From the NCBI GenBank assembly GCA_020439745.1, contig JAGQSC010000050.1, positions 310,001 through 374,000 on the forward strand: a stretch of 64,000 nt of DNA. Reading direction: 5' to 3'. This document shows, in pieces, positions 17,174 through 25,512 of the stretch. The notes below the pieces were generated by a model, which was given only the letters and a program-made list of their open reading frames with translations, did not search any database and had not been told where the DNA came from. The DNA comes from Acidobacteriota bacterium (GTDB taxonomy: Bacteria > Acidobacteriota > Holophagae > Acanthopleuribacterales > Acanthopleuribacteraceae). The first letter of the stretch is position 1; the number at the start of each line of letters is the position of its first letter. A program made the position numbers and the translations under genes.

Positions 17174-18607
17174 TCAATCGCCCTTGGCCTTTTGAGAACG
17201 CGGGATGGTTGGAAGGCGAATCTTGAAGACCAAACCGCCGCCCTCAAGGGGCTGCACCACAATATCTCCCGACATCTCGCGAATGGCATTGCCACAGTAA
17301 TGGAGGCCCTCCAAAGCTCCCGACTTCGACACGTGTTTTTGGGCAAATAGTTTGGGTATGGTTTCATCTGACTGAGCCAGTCCCGACCGCCGCAGGATCA
17401 GGAACACATCGCTTTCTTCACGGTGGCTTGTGATTTGGAGATCTCGTGGGATTTGCCGCGGCAGGAGCTCAAAAGAGTGCAAGGTATCTACCAGCAGATT
17501 AAGGATCACCCGTTGAAATTTGTATCTTTGAACGGCTACAAAAGATGCACTCTTCAAATCGAACTCAAAGGCCACGTTGCTATTCCTAATTAATTCGATC
17601 TGGTCTTTGAACTGTGTGGCAATGAATGTGTCTAGCTCAATCACCTCCAACGACTGGGGCGCAAATGTCCTTTGGTTTTGAGACTCTACAATCCCCCTAA
17701 CCCGCTCGATCTGGCCATAAAATGCTGATACTTCCTTGCTCAACTTGGTCTGATCGGCCGCAAGCGACTCGCTAAGCAGGTTCAGCATTTTCGCTATCCG
17801 ATCCGCTTGTTCTGAATCCTTCAACAAATGTTGCAGTTGTTGGTGATCCCCCATCAGGGAGGCGGTCTTTATCAGCGGCTGTATCTTTAGGTTCTTGATG
17901 CCGTCTCCAATCACGTGTCCTGAAATATTGACGTGGTTGAGCGCATTGCCCACCTCGTGAAGCACTTCCGCAGCCACATCGGCCATACCTGCACGGTGCG
18001 CTGTGTCGAATACTTGGGATTGCGATTCCAATAGTTGTTGATTGGCATGTAACAAGGTCTTGTTTTGCCGGCGTAACCGCGTACGCAAAGCATGACTGTA
18101 CCCACCAAACACGCCCAACCAGAAACTGAAACCAATAAATACTGCCGCGCTTACTACTTCTTGCGCCAACACCACGCGGTCCGGATGTCGCAAGCGCAAC
18201 GTCGCAATAATTACCAAATAGAGCACACTACAATAGGTAGCCAGGGAGAGGGATTGGCGGTAACTCAGGTTGGCGTTGGCGAATAATAAGGGAAATGCCA
18301 TCACTAACAGCATCATGCCCCTCATCTGATAGTCCATGAAATAGATGATGGGCATATGCAGTGTCACCGAAAATCCAATCTGCAATACGGTCAATCCGGG
18401 ATCATCAAAACGCAAGCTAAATCCCGTGTGAACCATTCGATAGAACACCACTTGTGCCACGTAATTGAATGCCACAATGACCGCCATAACCCACCATGGC
18501 AAATGTAGGAAATCCATGATCTTGGCGTAGATAATCATGGCGATGGCGAGAAAATAGCCCGCTTGAGCCAACCACATCTGACGCAAAATTATTTTTCGAT
18601 CCACCAT
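17174..18607 (-). CDS. Membrane sensor histidine kinase with decayed ATPase domain
   Basis: This encodes 477 residues from the ATG at 18607 (CGGAG six bases upstream); an upstream ATG at 18643 has a poorer site. The N-terminus has about six hydrophobic helices (residues 8-185). A coiled linker leads to the H-box 'VLHEVGNALNHVNI' with His217, of the 'LHNVGN' kinase type. The C-terminal ATPase domain keeps length and some strands but lacks key features. The N-box reads 'ILNLLVDTLHSF' with Asp where the second Asn is expected. The D-x-G-x-G box is replaced by 'ILRRSGLAQS', and the GxGxGL loop by 'SGALEGLHYCG'. ATP binding is therefore doubtful. It is divergent from the hybrid sensor at 18713, 105 bp away, and may serve as its partner. 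Confidence 0.82.
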   Translation of the reverse strand: MVDRKIILRQMWLAQAGYFLAIAMIIYAKIMDFLHLPWWVMAVIVAFNYVAQVVFYRMVHTGFSLRFDDPGLTVLQIGFSVTLHMPIIYFMDYQMRGMMLLVMAFPLLFANANLSYRQSLSLATYCSVLYLVIIATLRLRHPDRVVLAQEVVSAAVFIGFSFWLGVFGGYSHALRTRLRRQNKTLLHANQQLLESQSQVFDTAHRAGMADVAAEVLHEVGNALNHVNISGHVIGDGIKNLKIQPLIKTASLMGDHQQLQHLLKDSEQADRIAKMLNLLSESLAADQTKLSKEVSAFYGQIERVRGIVESQNQRTFAPQSLEVIELDTFIATQFKDQIELIRNSNVAFEFDLKSASFVAVQRYKFQRVILNLLVDTLHSFELLPRQIPRDLQITSHREESDVFLILRRSGLAQSDETIPKLFAQKHVSKSGALEGLHYCGNAIREMSGDIVVQPLEGGGLVFKIRLPTIPRSQKAKGD

Positions 18608-18712
18608 GATCGACTCCGAGATTCGGGGGCTCCTGAGCATCATATCGGCTCATATTCGAGAATTCACGCGTAAGTTGATTGATTTTTGACGCAATTGAAC
18701 CGATGAATAGCC

Positions 18713-21688
18713 ATGATGATCAAATTTGTTGGCTTCATTTTGTGCTGTTATCCATTGAGCGCTCAACGGGCAAATTTTGTCCAATACAACCGCTCCAATG
18801 GTTTTCCTTCCCAACATACCTGGTCGATTTATCAAGATCACGCAGGCTACATGTATTTTGGGACGGACGACGGTTTGGTTCGTTACGATGGCCTTAGACA
18901 CGAAGTGTTCCACGAAACCCACGGTTTGCCGGCAACACCCGTCTTGGCGATTGCGGAATCCAATGGCCTATTGTGGCTGGCCACACCCAGAGGGTTGGGT
19001 ACTTTTGACGGTACGGGTGTGACGGCCGTCAACAATCCAGGTCGCCACTTTTTTCGAGCGATAGCGGTTACGGATGATGGCAAAGTATGGGCCGGTGCCG
19101 ACCAGGGTTTATGGGTGATTGACCGCCAAATCGCGCGTCAAGTTTTGGCCGACATGGACGTCAGAAGTCTGTGCGCCGTTGAGGACAAGGTGTATGTGGG
19201 TACAGCAACAGGCGAAACATGGGTGATGACACAGCAAGATGAACCCGTCCGACTCGGCGACGCGCTTGACGTGGTCCGCGGCCTTGCATGGTATGAATCA
19301 CAATTGTTTGTTTCCTCCAATGCAGGGATGTTCACATGGACGGAATCCAAGGGCTGGCAACGATTCCCGAGTGCCCGTGATCTTCTCTTTTCCTCCATGG
19401 CGTGTGACCCGGCCGGGCGACTATGGGTGGGCACGTGGGGCCAGGGCATCGTCAGGCTGGATCCTTCAACAGGCACTGCGACGCTCTACGATACCCATCA
19501 CAACCTCCCCTCTCCGTTCATCACTGACAGCTTTTGTGACTTTGAAGGGAATTTATGGTTCAGTGCACGAGACGGGGGTGTGGTCAAGCTATCCCAAGAG
19601 GAATTCACCTATTACGACTTGGGAGACCCTCATCTCATCACCAATATCGCGGTAGACGGAGACGACCATATCTGGGCCATGGTGCCCGAACAGGGCCTCA
19701 TGCGGCTGAACTCTCAAAACAATCACTTCGATACCACCATCGCTATTGAGCCGGTGGGCGCCACATTTTCATTGTTCATCGATTCGCGCCATCGCGTCCA
19801 TCTGCTCCGACAACGGGGCATCAGCGTCATCAACGACGATAGTCGCATGGATCTAGATCTGCAGCCCACGCGCAATGGATACTTCCGATGGGGGTTTGAA
19901 TCGGCGTTGGGCATCTTCTACGGCGGGTCCAGTGGCCTGGCTCAACTGGTCGGCGATTATCTGGTTGACCGCAGTCCGGATGATGAATCCCAGATGTACC
20001 ACGGTCTCGAATTAAGCGATTCGCAGGTGGCTTTTGCCGCAAGAAACGGTATTTGGCTTTTCGACGGTCGCACCTTCACGTTTCTCGCGTTCCCCCGCGA
20101 GTTCGATGGCGAACCTCACCAGTTGGTACGAGGAACCGGTCATGGGTTCTACGTGTGTACCGATCGCGGATTATTAATTCGTAACGAGTTTCAATGGCGG
20201 TGGTTGCTCACCAACCGCTCAGTCATGGCGGCTCTTGCCGACGATACTGGCATTTGGCTTGCCACCCGAAACGAACTCATCAAGATTGTCGATGACCGGC
20301 CCGTCGAACGCTATAAAACAGAGTCCGAAGTGGCCGGAATTGTCAACATATTCAAATCGGACCAATCGGTATGGTTTGTGGGACACGATTATCTGTACCA
20401 ACATGACGGATCTAGTTGGCACCCCACACCCATCACGGACCCCAAAGCCACCATGGGCGTTACGTCGGCAGCCATGGATCAACAAAAACGTATTTGGATG
20501 GCCACATCAGGTACCATCATTGCTTTCGATCTCCGCAATCGCCGACCGATCACCCAAAAGCCACGTATTTCCATGCTTCGTGCCACATCAGGTTCACAGC
20601 AGCTGGCGGGCATGGACTGGTCGTTGGAAGCCAATCACGAACCGGTATCCATCGACGTGCGGGCACTTAGTTTTGTCAATGAAAAGCGCAACCGCATTGA
20701 GTATCAGTTGGAGGGACCCAACACGGTGAGGCAAGCCACTCATACAGGCTCCATCCAATTGGGTCACTTGGCTTCAGGCATGCACAAGTTGAAAGTGTGG
20801 AGCCTAAACAGCGAACGCATCCAATGTACCGATCCCCTCACGATTCAGATACAAGTCGCCGACCCATTCTGGGCTACCACCCTGTTTTGGTTGTTGATGG
20901 TGGGCCTCCTCTTGATCCTCTCCTACCTCGGTATGTTGGTGTTGAGCGGGTATCGCACCCGCCAGCTACGCAAATGGAACAAACAACTTCAATATGAGTT
21001 GGAAGAACAGACACGGGCACTGGTTCAAGCCAAAAGTGTTGAAACGGCCCATGCCATGAGTGTCACCCTCAGTCACGAAGTCACCCAGCCACTGGCAGCC
21101 ATTCAGGGATCGCTGGACCTGCTGAAGATCAAGAATCCGGAACACGAGCCGCACTACAATCGCATGCAAGCTGCCATCGACGGGATCTCCAGTCTGCTCA
21201 GACGGCTCCGAGCTATTGAACGTGTTCGTCTGGCCGACTACACACCCGGTGTGAAAATGCTGGCTCTAGAGACCCCACCAGACAAACCACAGGCCGAGCC
21301 GCAGGGTACGATTCTTTTCGTCGATGACGACACCATGCTCTTGGATATTTGGAGGGACTACTTTACGGAAACAGGTTGGCACGTCCTTACGGCGGAGAAT
21401 GCCGAACAGGGTTACAATTGTTTAAAGCAACACGAAAGTGACATTAACTTGATTATCTCGGACAATAAGATGCCAGGTCTCACGGGCTACGAGTTTTACA
21501 AGATGATTCGACAATCCCACCCCAACATACCGTTCTATATTTTTACGGGATACGATTACAGCTCAGAACTGACCAAAGAATTGAGACAGTCGCTCAGTGG
21601 CATCATCCACAAACCCATCAGACTGAACGATCTCTACGCAATCGTGGAACGTCACAAAACATGTACGCCTCCGGAGCGAGCCAAGTGA
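18713..21688 (+). CDS. Reg_prop/Y_Y_Y hybrid sensor lacking an ATPase domain
   Basis: This encodes 991 residues. After a signal peptide, residues 20-650 hold two-component-regulator propeller repeats ('TWSIYQDHAGYMYFGTDDGL', 'NLPSPFITDSFCDFEGNLWF'). Then comes a Y_Y_Y-like domain ('KRNRIEYQLEGPN') and one transmembrane helix at about 722-748. A cytoplasmic coiled coil leads to a HisKA-type DHp with 'SHEVTQPLAAIQ' (His788). Only about 75 residues separate His788 from the receiver domain (Asp cluster at about 871-873, phosphoacceptor Asp917 in 'IISDNKMPG', Lys in 'IIHKPI'). A normal HATPase_c domain of about 150 residues is absent, although the DNA is an uninterrupted frame. It is followed after 7 bp by a REC-PAS-EAL protein, the likely output. 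Start ATG 18713 or 18716. Confidence 0.87.
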   Translation: MMIKFVGFILCCYPLSAQRANFVQYNRSNGFPSQHTWSIYQDHAGYMYFGTDDGLVRYDGLRHEVFHETHGLPATPVLAIAESNGLLWLATPRGLGTFDGTGVTAVNNPGRHFFRAIAVTDDGKVWAGADQGLWVIDRQIARQVLADMDVRSLCAVEDKVYVGTATGETWVMTQQDEPVRLGDALDVVRGLAWYESQLFVSSNAGMFTWTESKGWQRFPSARDLLFSSMACDPAGRLWVGTWGQGIVRLDPSTGTATLYDTHHNLPSPFITDSFCDFEGNLWFSARDGGVVKLSQEEFTYYDLGDPHLITNIAVDGDDHIWAMVPEQGLMRLNSQNNHFDTTIAIEPVGATFSLFIDSRHRVHLLRQRGISVINDDSRMDLDLQPTRNGYFRWGFESALGIFYGGSSGLAQLVGDYLVDRSPDDESQMYHGLELSDSQVAFAARNGIWLFDGRTFTFLAFPREFDGEPHQLVRGTGHGFYVCTDRGLLIRNEFQWRWLLTNRSVMAALADDTGIWLATRNELIKIVDDRPVERYKTESEVAGIVNIFKSDQSVWFVGHDYLYQHDGSSWHPTPITDPKATMGVTSAAMDQQKRIWMATSGTIIAFDLRNRRPITQKPRISMLRATSGSQQLAGMDWSLEANHEPVSIDVRALSFVNEKRNRIEYQLEGPNTVRQATHTGSIQLGHLASGMHKLKVWSLNSERIQCTDPLTIQIQVADPFWATTLFWLLMVGLLLILSYLGMLVLSGYRTRQLRKWNKQLQYELEEQTRALVQAKSVETAHAMSVTLSHEVTQPLAAIQGSLDLLKIKNPEHEPHYNRMQAAIDGISSLLRRLRAIERVRLADYTPGVKMLALETPPDKPQAEPQGTILFVDDDTMLLDIWRDYFTETGWHVLTAENAEQGYNCLKQHESDINLIISDNKMPGLTGYEFYKMIRQSHPNIPFYIFTGYDYSSELTKELRQSLSGIIHKPIRLNDLYAIVERHKTCTPPERAK

Positions 21689-21695
21689 GCGTTTT

Positions 21696-23807
21696 ATGCG
21701 AGAGTCGGCTATGAAGCCCACAGGTCTTCACGATGAAGTGATTCTCATCCTGATGCAGAACGACTTCATGTCCAAAATGATTTCGGCACAACTCCGCCGA
21801 CACCACTACCCCAGTAGCTCAGCCACGGACTTCGACCATACCGCCATCACATTAAAGCAACAGAACATCGATCTTTTGTTGTTGGATTCGGAGCTGTTGG
21901 GCATCGACGGGTTCGAGGCCTTGCGGCGACTTCGAGCCATCTATACCAAAGACGAGTTACCCATCATCATGCTTACCCCCCAAAACCACAAAGAACAGGT
22001 GGGGCGCAGCTTGAGCTTAGGTGCCAATGACTTCATCACCAAACCCATCGATTTGAATATCGCCATCGCCAGGATTGAGATACAGATGGCACTCAAGCGC
22101 GCCACCAAGGCACTCAGAGAGAGTGAGGAAAGATACGCCTTGGCGTTGGAAGGTTCTTCCGACGGCATCTGGGACTGGGACTTTGTCAAAGACAAGGTGT
22201 TCTTCTCACCGCGCTGGAAAGCCATGCTCGGCCACAAGGAACATGAGATTTCCGACAGCATCGATGATTGGTTCACACGCATACACCCCGACGACAGACA
22301 ACGGGTCAACCGCTCCATCAATGACTATCTCTCCAGACGTACCTCCCAGTTTGCGGCGGAATATCGGATCCTCCACAAGGAAGGTCGTTATGTGTGGTGT
22401 TTGGCGCGGGCTACTGCCCGGTTCGGGTCCGACGGTAGCCCCTACCGCCTGGTGGGGTCTCAAACCGACATCACGCGCCGCGGGATCCACGATGATCTGA
22501 CAGGTCTTCCGGGCCGCGAGATTTTCCTGGAACGAATTGCCAATGCCATTTCCCGTGTCCGCGAGCCCGAAATGCCCTATTTCGCCGTGCACGAGGTAGA
22601 ACTCCTGAGATTTCAGGAATTGCGCACTTCCTTTGGCGATCAATTGGCCGACCAATTACTGTTGGCCTTTGTCGAGCGGTTACAAAACACCCTATCGCCC
22701 AGGGAGACTTTGGCGCGATTGGAAAGCTCACAATTCGTCATATTGCAGGACGATTTGGCTGAACCCATAGAGGCTGAACACCTTGGCGCGCGGATCATAG
22801 AAGCCACACGCGTACCCGTGGATATCGCCTCACAACGCGTGGTACTGCGAACGCGTATCGGATTAACAGTGGCCGAACCGCCGCTGTTGTTGCCTGAAGA
22901 TGTGCTTCTGAACGCGCATGCGGCTTTGATCAACGCAGCGCGCAACGACCGCACCATCGACGTGTTCAACCCCAACATGCGGGAAACAGTGGTGGAACGC
23001 GTGGAGTTGGAAATGGAGTTGCGACATGCCCTGGAACGCCACGAATTCCATCTGGTCTATCAACCTAAATTCAAAGTGCAAACTCTTGCATTGAGCGGTG
23101 TGGAAGTGCTCATACGTTGGAACCACCCAAGCTACGGACCCATCTCGCCCGCCCGGTTCATTCCGGTAGCGGAGGCCTGTGGCGAGATCGTCAATATCGG
23201 CAACTGGGTGCTGGAGAAGGCATGCGAAACGGCGGCAAAATGGCAAAACCAAGGATTACCGCCCGTTCGCTTGGCGGTCAATCTTTCTGGCGTTCAGCTC
23301 AAAGAACAGAACGTGGTCGACCACATTGCCAAAATCCTTAAGAAAACTAATTTCGATCCCACCATGCTGGACATCGAACTGACCGAATCCATGTTACTGG
23401 ACAATCAACTGTCTCAGGTGGTTCTCAAGGCCCTAGTGAAGTTGGGTTGCGGCATTCATATCGACGACTTTGGGACCGGTTACTCGTCGCTGAGCTACCT
23501 GGCCTATTTCCCCATCGACGCCATCAAAATTGATCGTTCATTTGTCAATGGCATCGATGAACACGCCGACAAGCACACCATTGTGGATGCCATCATTGCC
23601 ATGGCCAAACATATGGGGCGCAAGGTGATTGCGGAGGGCGTGGAAACCCAAAATCAATTCGATATGCTGGAAAGTCTGGGGTGTCATGAAATTCAGGGCT
23701 ATCTGCTCGGTAAACCCATGCCCGCTGAGGCGATTGAGGAACTTCTGATGAAAAAGACACCTATCGTGGCCCATCCCAAAACCAATGGCAAGGCGGAAAA
23801 CCTCTGA
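21696..23807 (+). CDS. REC-PAS-degenerate GGDEF-EAL c-di-GMP phosphodiesterase
   Basis: This encodes 703 residues (an ATG at 21711 is an alternative start). A receiver domain (residues 15-135) has its phosphoacceptor in 'LLLLDSELLG' and a Lys in 'FITKPI'. A PAS/PAC domain follows at about 145-270 ('GIWDWDFVKDKVFF', 'GSQTDITRR'). The GGDEF domain is degenerate: the signature position reads 'LESSQFVIL', so no cyclase activity is expected. The EAL domain (about 440-690) retains the metal and catalytic residues: 'EVLIRW' as a variant of EAL, 'AVNLSG', 'IELTES', 'IDDFGTGYSSL', 'IKIDRSF', 'IAEGVET' and 'QGYLLGKP'. It should hydrolyse c-di-GMP in the cytoplasm, probably under phosphorelay control from the upstream hybrid sensor (7-bp gap). 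Confidence 0.92.
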   Translation: MRESAMKPTGLHDEVILILMQNDFMSKMISAQLRRHHYPSSSATDFDHTAITLKQQNIDLLLLDSELLGIDGFEALRRLRAIYTKDELPIIMLTPQNHKEQVGRSLSLGANDFITKPIDLNIAIARIEIQMALKRATKALRESEERYALALEGSSDGIWDWDFVKDKVFFSPRWKAMLGHKEHEISDSIDDWFTRIHPDDRQRVNRSINDYLSRRTSQFAAEYRILHKEGRYVWCLARATARFGSDGSPYRLVGSQTDITRRGIHDDLTGLPGREIFLERIANAISRVREPEMPYFAVHEVELLRFQELRTSFGDQLADQLLLAFVERLQNTLSPRETLARLESSQFVILQDDLAEPIEAEHLGARIIEATRVPVDIASQRVVLRTRIGLTVAEPPLLLPEDVLLNAHAALINAARNDRTIDVFNPNMRETVVERVELEMELRHALERHEFHLVYQPKFKVQTLALSGVEVLIRWNHPSYGPISPARFIPVAEACGEIVNIGNWVLEKACETAAKWQNQGLPPVRLAVNLSGVQLKEQNVVDHIAKILKKTNFDPTMLDIELTESMLLDNQLSQVVLKALVKLGCGIHIDDFGTGYSSLSYLAYFPIDAIKIDRSFVNGIDEHADKHTIVDAIIAMAKHMGRKVIAEGVETQNQFDMLESLGCHEIQGYLLGKPMPAEAIEELLMKKTPIVAHPKTNGKAENL

Positions 23808-23841
23808 CGGCGGGTGAGCATTGCTGATCCAGAGCCCGCCG
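23808..23841 (+). terminator. GC-rich hairpin after the EAL gene
   Basis: CGGCGGG (23808-23814) and CCCGCCG (23835-23841) form a perfect 7-bp stem around a 20-base loop immediately after the phosphodiesterase stop codon. There is no T-run after it, so this is a weak or Rho-assisted terminator candidate. Confidence 0.35.
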
Positions 23842-23867
23842 AGTAGAATGAGGGTTGGAGTATCACC

Positions 23868-24815
23868 TTGACCCATTCCTTTCCGCCTCGCGGGTTCCAA
23901 TTCACTGAGTCTGACACCTACACCTTCATGGAGGAACTGGGTAAGGGCGGCCACGGCAATGTCTTCAAGATCAAGAACCGATCTGGCCGCTACTACGCCT
24001 GTAAGGTGTTTGATTCAAATATCTTGGAGAATGAATCTCAGTACCGAAAGTACCTGCAGGAATCGCAGATTGGCATCAACATCTACCACGAGCACCTGGT
24101 CTCGTTTCACAAGAGCGTCTTGATACGAGAGTCCGCCGCAGCCGACGCGACCCGTCATCCAGCCATCATCATGGACTATGTGAATGGAACGGACCTAGCC
24201 AACTTCAAGAAGATTTACGAGTTCCGCTTCGAAAAGCCGTTTCCCAGGAACTATGCGGCACTGTTGTTGGCCAAAGCCTGTTCGGGTCTGGAAGTGCTGC
24301 ATCGCCTGAATATCCAGCATGGCGACATCAAGCCAGGCAACGTACTAATCAGCGAAACGGGTTACCCCAAGTTGACGGATTATGGGATTGCCACCTTTAT
24401 TGGTGACACCAGCATTTCCAACGAACTGTCAGGTACCATCCGCTACTTGGCCCCCGAACAGATCATCCGCGTAAAGGATGGCGGTGTTTCGGTGGATTTG
24501 CGTGCAGACATCTATTCATTGGGCATTGTGGCCTTGGAACTGACCGCAGGATTGCCGGGAGCCATGTACAGCAACCCGGGTCGGGTGTTGGACTTCATCG
24601 TGAATGGTAACGATGAATTGTTGAAGCACTTAGACAACGTGGATCTGGCTCCAGACCTGAAGTTCGTGATTCGTTCGTGTCTCAACCGCCGAATGGAGCG
24701 CCGACCAAGCAAAGTACGTGAGTTGCAAAACGTATTGCTACACACGATTTACGGGTCGCATAAGGGATTGACACTTGAAGATATTGGCGACGAAATGCGG
24801 CGGCTGATGCCCTGA
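23868..24815 (+). CDS. Hanks-type Ser/Thr protein kinase
   Basis: This encodes 315 residues from a TTG eight bases after GGAG. A complete kinase domain is visible: glycine loop 'LGKGGHGNVF', Lys46 in 'YYACKVF', the catalytic loop 'HGDIKPGN' (Asp153, with Gly replacing the Arg of HRD), the metal-binding 'DYG' at 171-173 in place of DFG, 'GTIRYLAPEQ' for the activation/P+1 loop, and 'DIYSLGIVALELTAG'. There is no transmembrane helix or sensor domain; about 30 residues follow the kinase. The lack of the HRD arginine is common in kinases not regulated by activation-loop phosphorylation. It precedes a DUF1232/J-domain gene by 1 bp, so the two form an operon. Substrates are unknown. Confidence 0.9.
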   Translation: MTHSFPPRGFQFTESDTYTFMEELGKGGHGNVFKIKNRSGRYYACKVFDSNILENESQYRKYLQESQIGINIYHEHLVSFHKSVLIRESAAADATRHPAIIMDYVNGTDLANFKKIYEFRFEKPFPRNYAALLLAKACSGLEVLHRLNIQHGDIKPGNVLISETGYPKLTDYGIATFIGDTSISNELSGTIRYLAPEQIIRVKDGGVSVDLRADIYSLGIVALELTAGLPGAMYSNPGRVLDFIVNGNDELLKHLDNVDLAPDLKFVIRSCLNRRMERRPSKVRELQNVLLHTIYGSHKGLTLEDIGDEMRRLMP

Positions 24816-24816
24816 T

Positions 24817-25245
24817 ATGCGGCTCATATACACGCTAATCCGGATCATCCAAGCCACACCTGTCTGGCTGCGCTGGGTCTATGTCCTGCTGACCGCGCTG
24901 TACGTGATTTCACCCATCGATGCGGCCCCCGACCGGATACCCAAGCTTGGCATTGTGGATGATGTGATCTTGGTGTGTGTGATGTGGTTCGTGTTTGATC
25001 GGGTAGGCCTGATGAAGCCCTTTTTTGAGCAGTTGCGCAATCCAACTCAGGCTGAGGAAGCACCCCACGAAGTGTTGGGCGTACCGGTCAACGCTTCCAA
25101 ACCCCAGATCAAATCGGCTTACCGCAAGATGCTGCGCACCTATCACCCAGACCGTTTTGCGCATCTGGGCGAGAAATACCAAAAAGCTGCGATCGAACGC
25201 ACGCAACGCATCATCAAAGCCTACCGCCAACTAGCCCCCAACTGA
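24817..25245 (+). CDS. DUF1232-like membrane segment fused to a J-domain
   Basis: This encodes 142 residues. Residues 15-65 match the DUF1232 pattern ('ALYVISPIDAAPDRIPKLG' then 'VDDVILVCVMWFVFD'), which contains one or two membrane-associated helices. Residues of about 82-140 are a J-domain: 'HEVLGVPVNASKPQIKSAYR' and the hallmark His110-Pro-Asp in 'YHPDRF', which stimulates Hsp70 ATPase. It is therefore a membrane-anchored DnaK co-chaperone by inference. The start ATG follows the kinase stop by one base, indicating coupled expression. The fusion of the two modules is the notable feature; both halves appear intact. Confidence 0.85.
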   Translation: MRLIYTLIRIIQATPVWLRWVYVLLTALYVISPIDAAPDRIPKLGIVDDVILVCVMWFVFDRVGLMKPFFEQLRNPTQAEEAPHEVLGVPVNASKPQIKSAYRKMLRTYHPDRFAHLGEKYQKAAIERTQRIIKAYRQLAPN

Positions 25246-25251
25246 TCTACC

Positions 25252-25277
25252 AGAGTCCGGCTTCCGGCCGGAGGTGT
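25252..25277 (+). repeat. Dispersed repeat family D, copy 1
   Basis: AGAGTCCGGCTTCCGGCCGG followed by AGGTGT. It recurs almost exactly at 30597-30622 and, shortened, at 38234-38259. The core CCGGCTTCCGGCCGG can form a small hairpin. It opens the 267-bp gap 25246-25512, which also holds copies of families A and B. Confidence 0.75.
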
Positions 25278-25341
25278 CTAAGGCCGTCGCAGGGACGAGT
25301 CAAGTAAGTGATGCATTAAACATGCACCAGACGAACTCCCA

Positions 25342-25388
25342 AATTCCCCTCCTTGGAGGGGTGGATGGCGAAGCCAGACGGGGTGGTC
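25342..25388 (+). repeat. Dispersed repeat family A, copy 1
   Basis: A 47-bp unit: hairpin TTCCCCTCCTTGGAGGGG, then TGGATGGCGAAGCCAGACGG, then GGTGGTC. Near-identical copies lie at 30833-30881, 33841-33887 and 35743-35789, with a degenerate one at 35701-35738. All are intergenic. The inverted CCCCTCC/GGAGGGG stem is conserved while its loop changes (TT, ACT, ACC), which indicates selection or a structured RNA/DNA target. Confidence 0.85.
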
Positions 25389-25410
25389 TCTCCAATCATC
25401 CAGACTCATA

Positions 25411-25462
25411 GAGCGACACACAGTGAACTTCGCGGACCCTGGGATCGCCGGTTATCAACCGG
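25411..25462 (+). repeat. Dispersed repeat family B, copy 1
   Basis: A diverged copy of the block that follows family A in the 200-bp repeats around hipBA: GAGCGACACACAGTGAACTT, then a CCCTGGGATCGCCGGTTATC core and an AACCGG end. Other members are at 33903-33953, 35803-35853 and 36897-36952. Confidence 0.7.
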
Positions 25463-25512
25463 CCTCTTTTCTTGAAATCTAGACGATCACACGACACATG
25501 TTGAGTCTCGTA

